From: Gp1-AA133 sp964641665
Lineage (GTDB): Bacteria; Acidobacteriota; Terriglobia; Terriglobales; Acidobacteriaceae
Length of the DNA stretch: 64,000 nucleotides
Direction: 5' to 3'
NCBI GenBank assembly: GCA_964641665.1
Contig: CAZXKO010000023.1
Span: forward strand, 48,848 to 112,847
Shown: piece after piece, positions 1-8,685 of the stretch
Position numbering within the stretch: position 1 is the first letter of the stretch
Layout: each line of letters opens with the position of its first letter
Notes under the pieces: model-generated
Database searches by the model: none
What the model was told of the DNA's origin: nothing
What the model saw: the letters and a program-made list of their open reading frames with translations, nothing else
Position numbers and translations under genes: made by a program

Positions 1-568
1 TCACGGCGAGCATCGCAACAAATGCCAAGCCGCTGGGGATGAGACCGTATACGTGGAAGGCAGCCCAGAGCGAAAGGTACATCACTCCGATGCCGACAGC
101 CTTCAAAGAGTACGAGAAGAACTTGTAGCCGTGGGTGCGGAAACGCTCGCTCCAGATGACCACGGCGATCCCGGCCAGCAGGCCGATGGTGACGCGTCCC
201 GCGGGACCGATCCAGTTGTTGTCGAAAGCAAACTTCAGGAAGTAGGAGACGCCGATCAGGACGGCGGCGATGCCAATCCGGTTCAGCCAGTGCGAGCCGA
301 TGCGGGATTCGAGATCGGCTTCATCTTGGGGAGACGCGGGGACTGGCCTCGGCGCAATGCTCGGAATGGGCACGGGTTCAGCTTGCAGTGGGCGTGTCGA
401 TAGCGGAGGGGGTGGAGGTGGTGGGGAGGCAACTCTTGCGGGAGCCGCCAGCATCGCGGCAGCCGAAGCCTCGTCCATCTTCGACTTGCGTTCGAGACGG
501 TCCACCCGCGCCACCAGATCCCGAACGATCTCGCGGAGCGCTTGCAGATCGTTCTGCGTAGGGTCCAC
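1..568 (-). CDS. DUF2339 family membrane protein, N-terminal part
   Basis: This gene is cut by the window start; 189 codons of its N-terminus are visible on the minus strand. A GTG start at 568 follows AAGGAG with a short spacer. Residues 5-30 look helical and charged, residues 43-80 are a Pro-rich linker (a run of seven Pro), and then ESRIGSHWLNRIG introduces hydrophobic segments at about 98-116, 124-140, 156-174 and 178 onward. This arrangement, with the SRIGxxWLNRIG block ahead of many membrane helices, is typical of the DUF2339 family, whose function is unknown. It is transcribed away from the YjbQ gene at 646. The family call is from remembered similarity; the protein should be several hundred residues longer. 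Confidence 0.75.
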   Translation of the reverse strand, partial: MDPTQNDLQALREIVRDLVARVDRLERKSKMDEASAAAMLAAPARVASPPPPPPPLSTRPLQAEPVPIPSIAPRPVPASPQDEADLESRIGSHWLNRIGIAAVLIGVSYFLKFAFDNNWIGPAGRVTIGLLAGIAVVIWSERFRTHGYKFFSYSLKAVGIGVMYLSLWAAFHVYGLIPSGLAFVAMLAV

Positions 569-645
569 TGGACTCCTTGGGCTGATTTCTACGGCATTAT
601 CTGCGAAACTGGGGCCAGTTTCACGTCATTTCCTGAGGACGACCC

Positions 646-1059
646 ATGAAAGTTCTTACTGAGTACCTGAAGTTCCATACCCGCACGCACCGGGCCTACG
701 TGCACATCACGCCGCAGGTGGAGGAAATCGTGAGAAAGAGCGGCGTGAAGGAAGGCATGGCGCTGGTGTCGGCCATGCACATTACGGCTGGTATTTATGT
801 GAACGACAACGAGAGCGGATTGATCGAGGATATCGATCGGTGGCTGGAGGGCCTGGCCCCGTTTCAGAAAGACTACAAACATCACGAGACCGGGGAAAAC
901 AACGGTGATTCGCACCTAAAGGCGCTGCTGATTCATCACGAGGTTATCGTGCCCATCACAGCGGGCAAACTGGACTTTGGAACATGGCAGAGAATCTTCT
1001 ATGCCGAGTTTGACGGGCAAAGAGACAAGCGGGTCATAGTCAAGGTTATGGGGGAGTGA
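646..1059 (+). CDS. YjbQ/UPF0047 family protein
   Basis: This is a full-length 137-residue member of the YjbQ (UPF0047) family. Family hallmarks are SAMHITAGIYVNDNE at about residues 42-56 (His45), the GDSHLKALLIHHEV block at 87-100 (His90, His97, His98), and QRIFYAEFDGQRDKR near the C-terminus. Some members are described as secondary thiamine-phosphate synthases, an activity inferred from genetic suppression, so the cellular role is uncertain. The ATG at 646 follows a GAGGA-containing stretch at about 634-641. It stands alone between divergent DUF2339 and the downstream DUF4337 gene. Confidence 0.88.
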   Translation: MKVLTEYLKFHTRTHRAYVHITPQVEEIVRKSGVKEGMALVSAMHITAGIYVNDNESGLIEDIDRWLEGLAPFQKDYKHHETGENNGDSHLKALLIHHEVIVPITAGKLDFGTWQRIFYAEFDGQRDKRVIVKVMGE

Positions 1060-1238
1060 GGAACCAGTCGCCAGTCACCGGTCGTTCGTTTGCGCAAACC
1101 TCATCGCTTTCCTGTTTGTTGCCCGAAGGACGATGAATCCGTATCATGTGGCATTCTCCTCACGACCCCTCTGACGGGTCGAAGCCTGTTCGTGGTCAGT
1201 GTTTGGATGGTCCGGAGGTGGATTGCGCAGGAGGGAAC

Positions 1239-1784
1239 ATGAGTTCTGATGAGCTTCAGGAACTGCAGGAACACGCTGAGCACGCCCAACATGATCCTTC
1301 CCTGGCTCCGGTCTCCCTGACCATGGCGATTTTGGCAGTTCTAGTGGCGGTGGTCTCGCTGCTGGGGCATCGGGCCCACACGGAGGAAGTCATCCTGCAG
1401 GCCAAGGCATCCGACCAGTGGGCCTATTACCAGGCGAAGAACATCCGGGGGCACGAGGACAAAATCTTCGCCGGCCTCACCGCGATCGCCACCAGCAACA
1501 ACCCCGAGGCACTGGCGAAGATGCGGGAAGAGTTCCTGCAGGAAACCGAGCGGTATAAGGACGACCAGAACGAGATCCAGGGCGAGGCCCGCAAACTGGA
1601 ACAGGAAGTGGCCACCGAACGGAAACGGGCCGACCGCTACGATCTGGGCGAAGTGTTTTTGGAGATCGGACTGGTGGTGACTTCCATTACGTTGCTTTCG
1701 GGCCGCCGGGCATTCTGGTACCTGGGTCTGTTGATGGGTATTGTCGGCGTGGCCATTGCGGTCACGGGGTCCCTGGTGCACTAG
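1239..1784 (+). CDS. DUF4337-like small membrane protein
   Basis: The protein has 181 residues. The ATG at 1239 is chosen because CAGGAGGG lies at 1228-1234; an open frame continues upstream to 1146 but has no ribosome site there. It has a hydrophilic N-terminus rich in Glu and His, a membrane segment at about 26-43, a long Glu/Lys/Arg-rich region (about 75-135) that looks like a coiled coil, and two hydrophobic segments near the C-terminus (FLEIGLVVTSITLL and WYLGLLMGIVGVAIAVTG). This layout matches the DUF4337 family, whose function is unknown. No operon partner is evident. Confidence 0.7.
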   Translation: MSSDELQELQEHAEHAQHDPSLAPVSLTMAILAVLVAVVSLLGHRAHTEEVILQAKASDQWAYYQAKNIRGHEDKIFAGLTAIATSNNPEALAKMREEFLQETERYKDDQNEIQGEARKLEQEVATERKRADRYDLGEVFLEIGLVVTSITLLSGRRAFWYLGLLMGIVGVAIAVTGSLVH

Positions 1785-2266
1785 CGCGAGCTCTTCGAGC
1801 AGTGGATCCTTCAGTCAGTCAGCTTCTCTTTCCCTACCGATCGAGGTTATACGAGCGAGGTCAGCTAGTATTTCGCCCTGCTGGGGCTTGTGTGTTTCCC
1901 CCATCTTTTCCCACGGCTTGCGCCGTGGGCTTCATTCTTTCGCCGCTCTGCGGCTGCACCCCAAAGCTTCGTTCCCGCGGGCTTAGCTGGCGTCTAGTGC
2001 TCTCGCAGGGCGTGTTCTGCGCTTGACCCCGACCGTGTCAGGGCGCACCTTCGCCCACGTTCTGGGTCACGCTCCGAAGTGACTCGAATCACAGCAGATC
2101 TAGCGGCAGAAGGCGACACTTAGGGACGCAGCCTGCTGAGTTCCGTTACAGCGTTTTTTCGCAGAAGGCTGCGCCGGTGGCCGATTTTCGCAACGGCAAG
2201 TGGAGTAACGAGGCGGTCACTGGGTTTCATCAGGTGGTGGAGATTTCACAGGAGAAGGAAGCAATC
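1785..2266. other. Long gap with palindromic filler
   Basis: No convincing gene is seen in these 482 bases; the short frames present lack ribosome sites. Two compact hairpins lie near the middle: CCCACGGC/GCCGTGGG with a TTGC loop at 1910-1929, then GCCGC/GCGGC at about 1941-1953. A longer-range inverted pair, CGCAGCCT and AGGCTGCG, lies at about 2129-2172. Similar GC-rich palindromes are common as dispersed intergenic elements in Acidobacteriota genomes, so this may be mosaic repeat material. The first hairpin could also stop transcripts from the DUF4337 gene, although it has no T-run. Confidence 0.5.
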
Positions 2267-2584
2267 ATGAAGACGACGAAACTGATCATCTTGGTTATGA
2301 CGATCGCGGTGGCCTTGTTCATTCTGATCCCCAGCCTATCCTGGGCGGACGATGGAGCCACGGTTTACAAGACGAAGTGCGCGGCGTGCCACGGGGTCGA
2401 TGCCGCGGGCAAGCCGGCGGCAAAGATTCCAAGCCTGGTTGGGGATGATGTCAAGAAGGCGTCGGATGCGGACCTGACCAAGGACGTCACCGAGAAGCCG
2501 AAGCATGCCGGAATCGCAAAGACTCTCACCCCGGACCAGGTAAAGATGGTCGTTTCTTATATCCGCGAATTGCAGAAGAAATAG
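2267..2584 (+). CDS. Small periplasmic c-type cytochrome
   Basis: This is a 105-residue monoheme cytochrome c. The ATG at 2267 follows AGGAGAAGGA. An N-terminal signal peptide (residues 1 to about 27, ending LSWA) precedes the heme-attachment motif CAACH at 38-42. The C-terminal helix LTPDQVKMVVSYIRELQKK is typical of small class I cytochromes. The usual distal Met motif is not clear: KPKHAG stands where a Met-containing loop is expected, so His coordination is possible. It lies before the HybA/HybB-like genes and may be an electron partner for them, but a 343-base gap with a hairpin separates them. Confidence 0.85.
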   Translation: MKTTKLIILVMTIAVALFILIPSLSWADDGATVYKTKCAACHGVDAAGKPAAKIPSLVGDDVKKASDADLTKDVTEKPKHAGIAKTLTPDQVKMVVSYIRELQKK

Positions 2585-2927
2585 GACCGGCTGTTCCCTT
2601 TCGCGCACCAGCCCGGCCGAGACTTTTCTGTGGTGGGGCTGGATCAGCCAGGGGGTGCCTCTTGAGAGCGATTTGCGGAACTCGGCGCGACGAACGAGAG
2701 CTTGGGCCGTTTACGTCGACCGAGGCGGCCAACCCCAGCTGGGCGCTCATCACAGGAACAGTCACCCCGGGTCCTGGCTTCAGTTTTCCAGGACCCGGGT
2801 CAGTCTTCCTCGAATCGCCTTCGGGGACCCGGCACCTGAGCTTCCACTCCAACCGTAGATTGGCCTCGTTCACCTCTCATCTCTGTGGAGCGGAGGCGCG
2901 GTGTGAGCGCGGGCTGGAGAAACGTCC
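2585..2927. other. Gap with strong hairpin between cytochrome and Fe-S genes
   Basis: No gene is supported here. At 2766-2799 there is a perfect 12-bp inverted repeat, CCCGGGTCCTGG and CCAGGACCCGGG, with a 10-base loop. There is only a weak T-rich tail (CAGTCTTCCT), so it is a possible but imperfect terminator for the cytochrome gene. Any promoter of the Fe-S/NrfD/two-component operon should lie between this hairpin and 2927, but I could not identify convincing -35 and -10 boxes. Confidence 0.5.
2766..2799 (+). terminator. Hairpin, possible terminator after the cytochrome gene
   Basis: A 12-bp perfect stem (2766-2777 paired with 2788-2799) with a 10-base loop, followed by a T-enriched but interrupted stretch. 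Function as a terminator is inferred. Confidence 0.4.
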
Positions 2928-3707
2928 GTGAGCAAAGCGTTGTTGTACGACGCGACCGTCTGCATCGGGTGCAAGCAGTGCGAAGGCGCGTGCGCGAGGC
3001 AGAACAAGCTCCCGTATGACGACAGGGTCGCGGCGGAAGAAATTCAGTCGGAACACAAGTTCACCGTAGTGCTGACGAAGGGCGAGAAGTTCATGCGGCG
3101 GCTGTGCATGAACTGTGCCGACCCGGCCTGTGCTTCGGTGTGCCCAGTGGGCGCGCTGCGCAAGACGGCAGCCGGTCCGGTGATCTATGACGAGAACCGG
3201 TGCATGGGATGCCGCTATTGCATGGTGGCATGCCCGTTCAGTGTGCCAAAGTACGAGTGGAGCAAGCTGCTCCCACGGGTACAGAAGTGCACCATGTGCC
3301 CGGACCGCGTCAATGCGGGGAAACCGACGGCCTGTGCGGAGATCTGCCCCACCGGCGCCACGAAGTTCGGCGAGCGCGATGATCTGATCGCCGAGGCTCA
3401 ACAGCGCATTCGCGACAACCCCGGCCAATACGTCAATCACATTTACGGGATCAACGAGGTGGGTGGGACGTCAGTGCTGCTGCTCTCGAGCGTTCCGTTC
3501 GAGCAGTTCGGGTACCGCGGCGACCTCACCCGGGATCCCCTGCCCCTTTACACGTATCAGGTACTGTCGCGGATCCCGGACTTTGTCCCCCTTGGGGGAA
3601 TGGTGTTGGGCGGGATTTGGTGGATCACTCACCGGCGCGAGGAGGTTGCGGCAGTGGAGGCCAGCGATCGCTCCGAGACGACGGAAGCAAGCGAGCACAA
3701 GCGATGA
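2928..3707 (+). CDS. HybA-like four-cluster ferredoxin subunit
   Basis: This 259-residue protein has four Cys clusters for [4Fe-4S] centres: CIGCKQCEGAC near residue 12, CMNCADPACASVC, CMGCRYCMVAC, and CTMC followed by TACAEIC. A single hydrophobic segment near the C-terminus (FVPLGGMVLGGIWWITH) would anchor it to the membrane. This plan matches HybA and related electron-transfer subunits. Unlike HybA of hydrogenase 2, no Tat signal precedes the first cluster at the GTG start (2928). The stop overlaps the next ATG (ATGA at 3704), so it is translationally coupled to the NrfD-type subunit. No catalytic subunit is in the window, so the physiological donor or acceptor is unknown. Confidence 0.85.
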   Translation: MSKALLYDATVCIGCKQCEGACARQNKLPYDDRVAAEEIQSEHKFTVVLTKGEKFMRRLCMNCADPACASVCPVGALRKTAAGPVIYDENRCMGCRYCMVACPFSVPKYEWSKLLPRVQKCTMCPDRVNAGKPTACAEICPTGATKFGERDDLIAEAQQRIRDNPGQYVNHIYGINEVGGTSVLLLSSVPFEQFGYRGDLTRDPLPLYTYQVLSRIPDFVPLGGMVLGGIWWITHRREEVAAVEASDRSETTEASEHKR

Positions 3708-4873
3708 AGACCAAACTCACATTCTGGAAGCTGGTGTTCCTGGCGCTGATGGCGGTGGGCTTCTACGGCACAGTCGTGCGGTTTACCGAGGGCTTGGGAC
3801 GGTCGACCAATCTGAATGATCAGTTTCCGTGGGGCATCTGGATTGGATTCGACGTGTTGTGCGGCGTGATGCTGGCCGCCGGGGGGTTTACGCTCACCGC
3901 GGCGGTGCACATCTTCAACATCAAGCGGCTGCGGCCGATCGTGCGGCCCACGATCCTGACGGCGTTTCTGGGGTACGTGCTGGTCTGCATCGCGCTGATG
4001 TACGACCTGGGGCGGCCTTATCGCATTTGGCATCCGTTGGTCATGCGCAATCCGCATTCGGTGATGTTTGAAGTGGCCTACTGCGTGATGTTGTACACGA
4101 CCGTACTATCGCTGGAGTTTTCGCCGATCGTGCTGGAGCGGCTGAATCTGCAGAAGCCTCTCAAGATCGTGCGGGCGGCCCTGATTCCCCTGGTCATTCT
4201 GGGCGTGATTCTGTCGACGTTGCACCAATCCTCGCTGGGAACGCTGTACCTCATCATGCCGGAGAAACTACATCCTTTCTGGTACAGCCCACTGCTGCCG
4301 GTGTTCTTTTTCATCTCGGCGATTGCGGTGGGGCTGGCGATGACGATCTTCGAGTCGTCGATGAGCGCCAAGCATTTCGGACGGCAGTTGGAACTACCCA
4401 TCTTGCAGGAATTGGGCCGGGTGCTTGTCGTGGTGTTGAGCGTTTACGGGATTCTACGCTTTGAGGATCTGCTGCACCGCGGGGTACTCAGGCTGACGCT
4501 GCGGCCGGGTTACGAAATGTATTTGTTCTGGTTGGAAATGTTGTTGAGCCTGGTAGCACCTTTGCTGTTGTTGTCTCGAAAGAAAGTGCGGACCAGCGCG
4601 CAGGGTCTTTACCTAGCCGCGGTACTGGTGGTGCTGGGATTCATCACGAACCGGCTGAACGTCAGCATCACCGGGCTGGAATCGGCAGCGGGCATGCACT
4701 ACATCCCGAAATGGACGGAAATTGCGGTGACAGGCGCGATCATCGCGGCGGGGTTTGCCCTGTTCGGACTCGCGACCAAGTACCTCCCGATCTTCCCAGC
4801 GGAAGCGGAGCACCCGGAGTACGAGCCACCGGTCGTGCGAGGGGTTCCGGTGTTGGGCCATGCCGGAGACTGA
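3704..4873 (+). CDS. HybB/NrfD-type integral membrane quinone-linked subunit
   Basis: The protein has 389 residues and about ten hydrophobic helices, matching HybB/NrfD subunits that exchange electrons between a membrane-associated Fe-S protein and the quinone pool. Features include NDQFPWGIWIGFDVLCGV near the N-terminus, the conserved DLGRPYRIWHP stretch, and HQSSLGTLYLI. The ATG at 3704 overlaps the stop of the Fe-S gene, and its own 3' end overlaps the start of the heme-sensor kinase (ATG at 4860). The two subunits therefore form a membrane electron-transfer module made together with a redox-looking regulator. Confidence 0.88.
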   Translation: MKTKLTFWKLVFLALMAVGFYGTVVRFTEGLGRSTNLNDQFPWGIWIGFDVLCGVMLAAGGFTLTAAVHIFNIKRLRPIVRPTILTAFLGYVLVCIALMYDLGRPYRIWHPLVMRNPHSVMFEVAYCVMLYTTVLSLEFSPIVLERLNLQKPLKIVRAALIPLVILGVILSTLHQSSLGTLYLIMPEKLHPFWYSPLLPVFFFISAIAVGLAMTIFESSMSAKHFGRQLELPILQELGRVLVVVLSVYGILRFEDLLHRGVLRLTLRPGYEMYLFWLEMLLSLVAPLLLLSRKKVRTSAQGLYLAAVLVVLGFITNRLNVSITGLESAAGMHYIPKWTEIAVTGAIIAAGFALFGLATKYLPIFPAEAEHPEYEPPVVRGVPVLGHAGD

Positions 4874-6533
4874 CTCAAATCGTGGCCAGTGGACGCACCT
4901 GACACATAGCCTTAGTGCCAAGCTGATCAGTTTGCTGCTGATTGTGATGACTGCGATTTTTGCTCTTTTGGGATATCTGAACATCCGGTTGCACCGGCAA
5001 CACCTGGAAGCTGCGACGCTGACAAGCGCGGAAAGAGTCAGCGACGTTATCAAGCGCAGCACGACCTACTACATGCTTCGCAATGATCGCGTAGGCATGT
5101 ATCACGCCATGGCCACGATGGCGGATGAACCGGGCATGGTGCGAGTACGCATCTTCGACCGCGAAGGCCGGATCAGCTACTCCTCCGACCCCACCGAGGT
5201 CAGTCACATCGTGGACAAGGGGGCGGAAGCCTGCTACGGATGCCACGCTCAGTCGCAGCCGCTGGCGCGTCTGAATCGCCCAGACCGGTTTCGCATCTAT
5301 CGCGACTCCGGGCATCAAAGGATTCTGGCGGTCATCACACCGATCGAGAACCAACCGTCCTGCTCAAATGCGGAGTGTCATGCGCACCCGGCCAGCCAAC
5401 AAATTCTAGGGGTGCTCGACACCCACGTCTCACTCGCGAAAGCAGATGCCCAACTCGCCCAAAGCAGCCGCCGGATGCTGGCATACACGCTCGTCGCCTC
5501 GGTAGCAATTTCACTGCTGAGCTGGGTATTCGTGTGGAGGCTCGTGGGGCAACCGCTGAAGCGCCTCACAAAGGGGACCAAGGAACTCGCCGACGGAAAC
5601 CTCGGCTACCAGCTCCAACTCAGCGCCAGCGACGAGGTGGGCGAGTTGGCCGCATCTTTCAACCGGATGAGCCTGCAATTGCGCAGCGCCAACGAAGAAC
5701 TGGTGGCCTGGGCCAAGACGCTGGAAGACCGGGTCGAACAGAAAACCCGTGAACTGAAGCGGGCACACGAACACGTGCTGCACGTCGAGAAGATGGCGAC
5801 GATCGGGAAGATGGCAGCGGTGGTGGCCCACGAGATCAATAATCCGCTGGCCGGAATCCTAACCTACGCCAAGCTGGTGCGGCGCTGGATCGAGCGCGGT
5901 GAAGTAGCCAGCTCCAAAAAAGGGGAAGCGGAGCAATCCCTCGATCTGATCGCCTCTGAAAGCCATCGCTGCGGGGACCTGGTGAAGAACCTCCTCACCT
6001 TCTCGCGCACGGCGCCCATGAACATGGTTAGCACCGATCTGAACGCTGTGGTCGATCGTGGCATCCGTCTGCTCCGCCATCAGACGGAGATGAATGGCAT
6101 CGAAGTGCACTTGGAGCTGGGGCAAGGCCTGCCGAAGATCCAGTGCGATCCGGGTCAGATTGAGCAAGTCGTACTGGCACTGGTCATGAACGCGATCGAT
6201 GCCATGCCTCGGGGCGGGAACCTGTGGATTGGCACGCGCGCGAACGAAGCTGCGATGGAGGTTGCCATCGAGGTACGTGATGACGGCTCAGGAATTGCGC
6301 CCGAGATTCTCCCACGCTTGTTCGAGCCGTTCCTGACCACCAAGGAGAGCGGCAAGGGAGTGGGTCTGGGGCTCGCGGTCAGCGAAAACATTGTCGAACG
6401 GCACGAGGGGCGGATCGAGGTTCAGTCCGAACTGGGAAAGGGCACCACGTTTACGGTAACGCTGCCGCTGGCCGGCGGCGAAGGAAGCCTTACCGACAGA
6501 GCCGGAGAAACCGGCAAGGTGAAATCGAGGTGA
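4860..6533 (+). CDS. Membrane histidine kinase with c-type heme motifs in its sensor domain
   Basis: This 557-residue kinase starts at ATG 4860, overlapping the NrfD gene by 14 bases. Helix 1 is at about 21-42; a periplasmic domain follows to about 205; helix 2 is at about 206-229. Then come HAMP, a coiled coil, HisKA with the phospho-accepting His324 (VVAHEINNPL), and a HATPase_c domain (DDGSGIAPEI, GVGLGLAV). The periplasmic domain has a CYGCH motif at 125-129 and CSNAECH (CX4CH) at 168-174, both suitable for covalent heme attachment. Sensing of redox state or a gas ligand is inferred from this. The response regulator gene overlaps its stop codon. Confidence 0.88.
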   Translation: MPETDSNRGQWTHLTHSLSAKLISLLLIVMTAIFALLGYLNIRLHRQHLEAATLTSAERVSDVIKRSTTYYMLRNDRVGMYHAMATMADEPGMVRVRIFDREGRISYSSDPTEVSHIVDKGAEACYGCHAQSQPLARLNRPDRFRIYRDSGHQRILAVITPIENQPSCSNAECHAHPASQQILGVLDTHVSLAKADAQLAQSSRRMLAYTLVASVAISLLSWVFVWRLVGQPLKRLTKGTKELADGNLGYQLQLSASDEVGELAASFNRMSLQLRSANEELVAWAKTLEDRVEQKTRELKRAHEHVLHVEKMATIGKMAAVVAHEINNPLAGILTYAKLVRRWIERGEVASSKKGEAEQSLDLIASESHRCGDLVKNLLTFSRTAPMNMVSTDLNAVVDRGIRLLRHQTEMNGIEVHLELGQGLPKIQCDPGQIEQVVLALVMNAIDAMPRGGNLWIGTRANEAAMEVAIEVRDDGSGIAPEILPRLFEPFLTTKESGKGVGLGLAVSENIVERHEGRIEVQSELGKGTTFTVTLPLAGGEGSLTDRAGETGKVKSR

Positions 6534-7894
6534 TGGCAGTGAACGCACAGGGAAAATTGCTGATCGTGGACGACGAGTTTAGCGTTCGCGACTCGCTGGG
6601 AAAATGGTTTCATGAAGAAGGTTACGAAGTGGGCACCGCGGAAAGCGCCAACGACGCGCTGACCCGGATGGCGGAGACACGCTGGGACGCGGTGCTACTG
6701 GACATCAAGATGCCGGGGACGGACGGGATCGAATTGCAGCGGCGGCTGCATGATATCGACCCCGAACTGACCATCATCATGATGACCGGGTATGCCTCAG
6801 TGGAGACCGCAGTGGCTGCCCTGAAGAACGGGGCTTACGATTATGTGACCAAGCCTCTGGATCCGGATGAGATGGCCCACGTGGTGAAGAAGGCTCTTTC
6901 GCACCGGAGGACGACGCAGGAGAACATCCGGCTGCGCGAAACCGTGGCCGAGGTAGCGAAGCCCGAGGACATCATAGGGCAAAGCAGCGCCATGAACCGG
7001 GTATTCGACGCCATCGAGACTGTGGGCCCGACCGACGCGACCGTGCTGATCACCGGGGAGAGCGGAACGGGGAAGGAACTGGTGGCCCGGGCGATTCACC
7101 ATGCGAGCCCGAGGAAATTCCATCCGCTGGTGGTGATCCATTGCGGAGCTTTGACCGAGACGTTGCTGGAGAGCGAGCTGTTCGGCCACGAGAAGGGAGC
7201 CTTCACTGGCGCGCAATACCGAAAGAAAGGTAAGTTCGAGATCGCCGAGGGGGGGACCGTGTTCCTCGACGAAATCGGTGACATCAGCCTGAAGACGCAA
7301 ACGGACTTGCTGCGCGTCCTGCAGGAGCGCGAGATTGTGCGGGTGGGAGGCAACCAACCAATCAAGGTCGACTTCCGTTGCGTTGCCGCCACCAACAAAG
7401 ACCTGGAGAAACTGATCGAAGAGGGCCGGTTTCGCCCAGACCTGTTTTACCGCTTAAACGTGTTTCGCATCGAACTACCCCCTCTGCGCGACCGCCGGGA
7501 TGATATCCCGATGCTGGTGAACCACTTCGTCCGGAAATTCTCGTTGCAGATGAATAAGAAGATCACCCGTGTGTCTCCGGGAGCGATGAACCTTCTACAG
7601 CAGCAGTCCTGGAACGGAAATGTGCGCGAGCTGGAAAACGCCGTAGAACGGGCGATGGTAGTTGCGCAAGAACCGGAGATTCGCGAATTGGATTTTGTGT
7701 TCAAGGTGTCGACGATTCCAAACGGAGCGCCGAAGAGCCTGGATGAGATCGAGAGGGCGCACATTCTACGGACACTCGAGACCGTCAAGTGGAATCAGAC
7801 CCGGGCAGCCGAAATTCTGGGCATCGACCGCGTAACGCTCCATCACAAACTGAAGAAGTACGGGTGGAGTAAACCGACTTTCGAAGTGCGATGA
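6533..7894 (+). CDS. NtrC-family sigma54 response regulator
   Basis: The protein has a receiver domain with acidic pocket VDDE and phospho-acceptor Asp57 (LLDIKMPG), an AAA+ domain with Walker A GESGTGKE and the sigma54-contacting GAFTGA loop, and a C-terminal Fis-type helix-turn-helix (NQTRAAEILGIDRVTLHHKL). It should activate sigma54 promoters when phosphorylated by the adjacent heme-motif kinase. The start is ambiguous: GTG 6530, ATG 6533 and GTG 6539 are all in frame. GAGGTGAT at 6527-6534 is an excellent Shine-Dalgarno match and would favour 6539. The C-terminus overlaps the archaemetzincin start. Confidence 0.92.
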   Translation: MAVNAQGKLLIVDDEFSVRDSLGKWFHEEGYEVGTAESANDALTRMAETRWDAVLLDIKMPGTDGIELQRRLHDIDPELTIIMMTGYASVETAVAALKNGAYDYVTKPLDPDEMAHVVKKALSHRRTTQENIRLRETVAEVAKPEDIIGQSSAMNRVFDAIETVGPTDATVLITGESGTGKELVARAIHHASPRKFHPLVVIHCGALTETLLESELFGHEKGAFTGAQYRKKGKFEIAEGGTVFLDEIGDISLKTQTDLLRVLQEREIVRVGGNQPIKVDFRCVAATNKDLEKLIEEGRFRPDLFYRLNVFRIELPPLRDRRDDIPMLVNHFVRKFSLQMNKKITRVSPGAMNLLQQQSWNGNVRELENAVERAMVVAQEPEIRELDFVFKVSTIPNGAPKSLDEIERAHILRTLETVKWNQTRAAEILGIDRVTLHHKLKKYGWSKPTFEVR

Positions 7895-8418
7895 ACCTGC
7901 TGCAACTGCTGCCGATCGGGGAGCTGGAGGGTGGACTGCTCCGCGCACTGGCACCCGCTATGGCGGACACTTTCGGTGTCCCTTGTGAGCTGGTGACCAG
8001 GCCACTGGACCCCACATTTGCCTATCACCGGGAACGCCAGCAATACCACTCGTCGGAGATTCTGCAGGCCATGCAGCACCGGTTGCAATCGGATTCCTGG
8101 AGGGTGCTCGGGGTAGCGGAGGTCGATCTCTATATTCCGATTCTGACCTTCGTTTTCGGGGAGGCGCAAATGGGGGGACCATGTGCTCTGGTCTCCACGC
8201 ATCGCTTGCGGCAGGAATTTTACGGGCTGCCGACGGACCCGGACACTCTTTATCAACGCCTGCTGAAAGAGGCCGTACACGAGATCGGGCATACGCTGGA
8301 GTTGACTCATTGCGAAGACTACCAATGCGCGATGGCCCCTTCCCACGCGGTGGAGTGGATTGATCTGAAAGAGAGCACTCTTTGCGGTTCGTGCCGGTCG
8401 CGAGTGTTCGTCCCCTGA
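7891..8418 (+). CDS. amzA: Archaemetzincin-type zinc metallopeptidase
   Basis: This 175-residue protein has the archaemetzincin zinc signature HEIGHTLELTHC followed by further Cys residues (CAM, then LCGSC near the C-terminus), fitting the extended HEXXHXXXHX-Cys pattern with a second, structural zinc site. The N-terminus MNLLQLLPIG is typical of the family. Archaemetzincins are proteases or aminopeptidases with largely unknown substrates. The ATG at 7891 overlaps the stop of the response regulator, so it is the last member of the redox/two-component operon. What links the peptidase to that operon is unknown. Confidence 0.88.
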   Translation: MNLLQLLPIGELEGGLLRALAPAMADTFGVPCELVTRPLDPTFAYHRERQQYHSSEILQAMQHRLQSDSWRVLGVAEVDLYIPILTFVFGEAQMGGPCALVSTHRLRQEFYGLPTDPDTLYQRLLKEAVHEIGHTLELTHCEDYQCAMAPSHAVEWIDLKESTLCGSCRSRVFVP

Positions 8419-8622
8419 TTATCGTATGTTGTAAGTTTAAACAGGATGTTTGCGAAGATTGTCGCCGGGAAGGGCCGTCCCGTCGGCACTCCTGCTGACT
8501 ATTCGTCGGATTTCCGACCGAAGCTACGATTCCATTTCTTGCAGCAAAGAATCTAATTCCTTATTTTTCACTACCAACAAAGAGCTGTCGAGCAGTCAGA
8601 GTTTCGGAACTCCGCGTGCGAC

Positions 8623-8634
8623 TGAGTCGACTCA
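8623..8634. promoter_or_regulatory. Perfect 12-bp palindrome upstream of the frameshifted gene
   Basis: TGAGTCGACTCA is a perfect palindrome 52 bases before the ATG at 8686. A second inverted repeat, GGAGAC and GTCTCC, lies at 8646-8667. Either could be an operator or a leader hairpin; there is no direct evidence for a protein that binds them. Confidence 0.25.
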
Positions 8635-8685
8635 TTAGGTGGAATGGAGACCTTTCTTAGAGTCTCCTCACCGAGGCTTAGTCCA

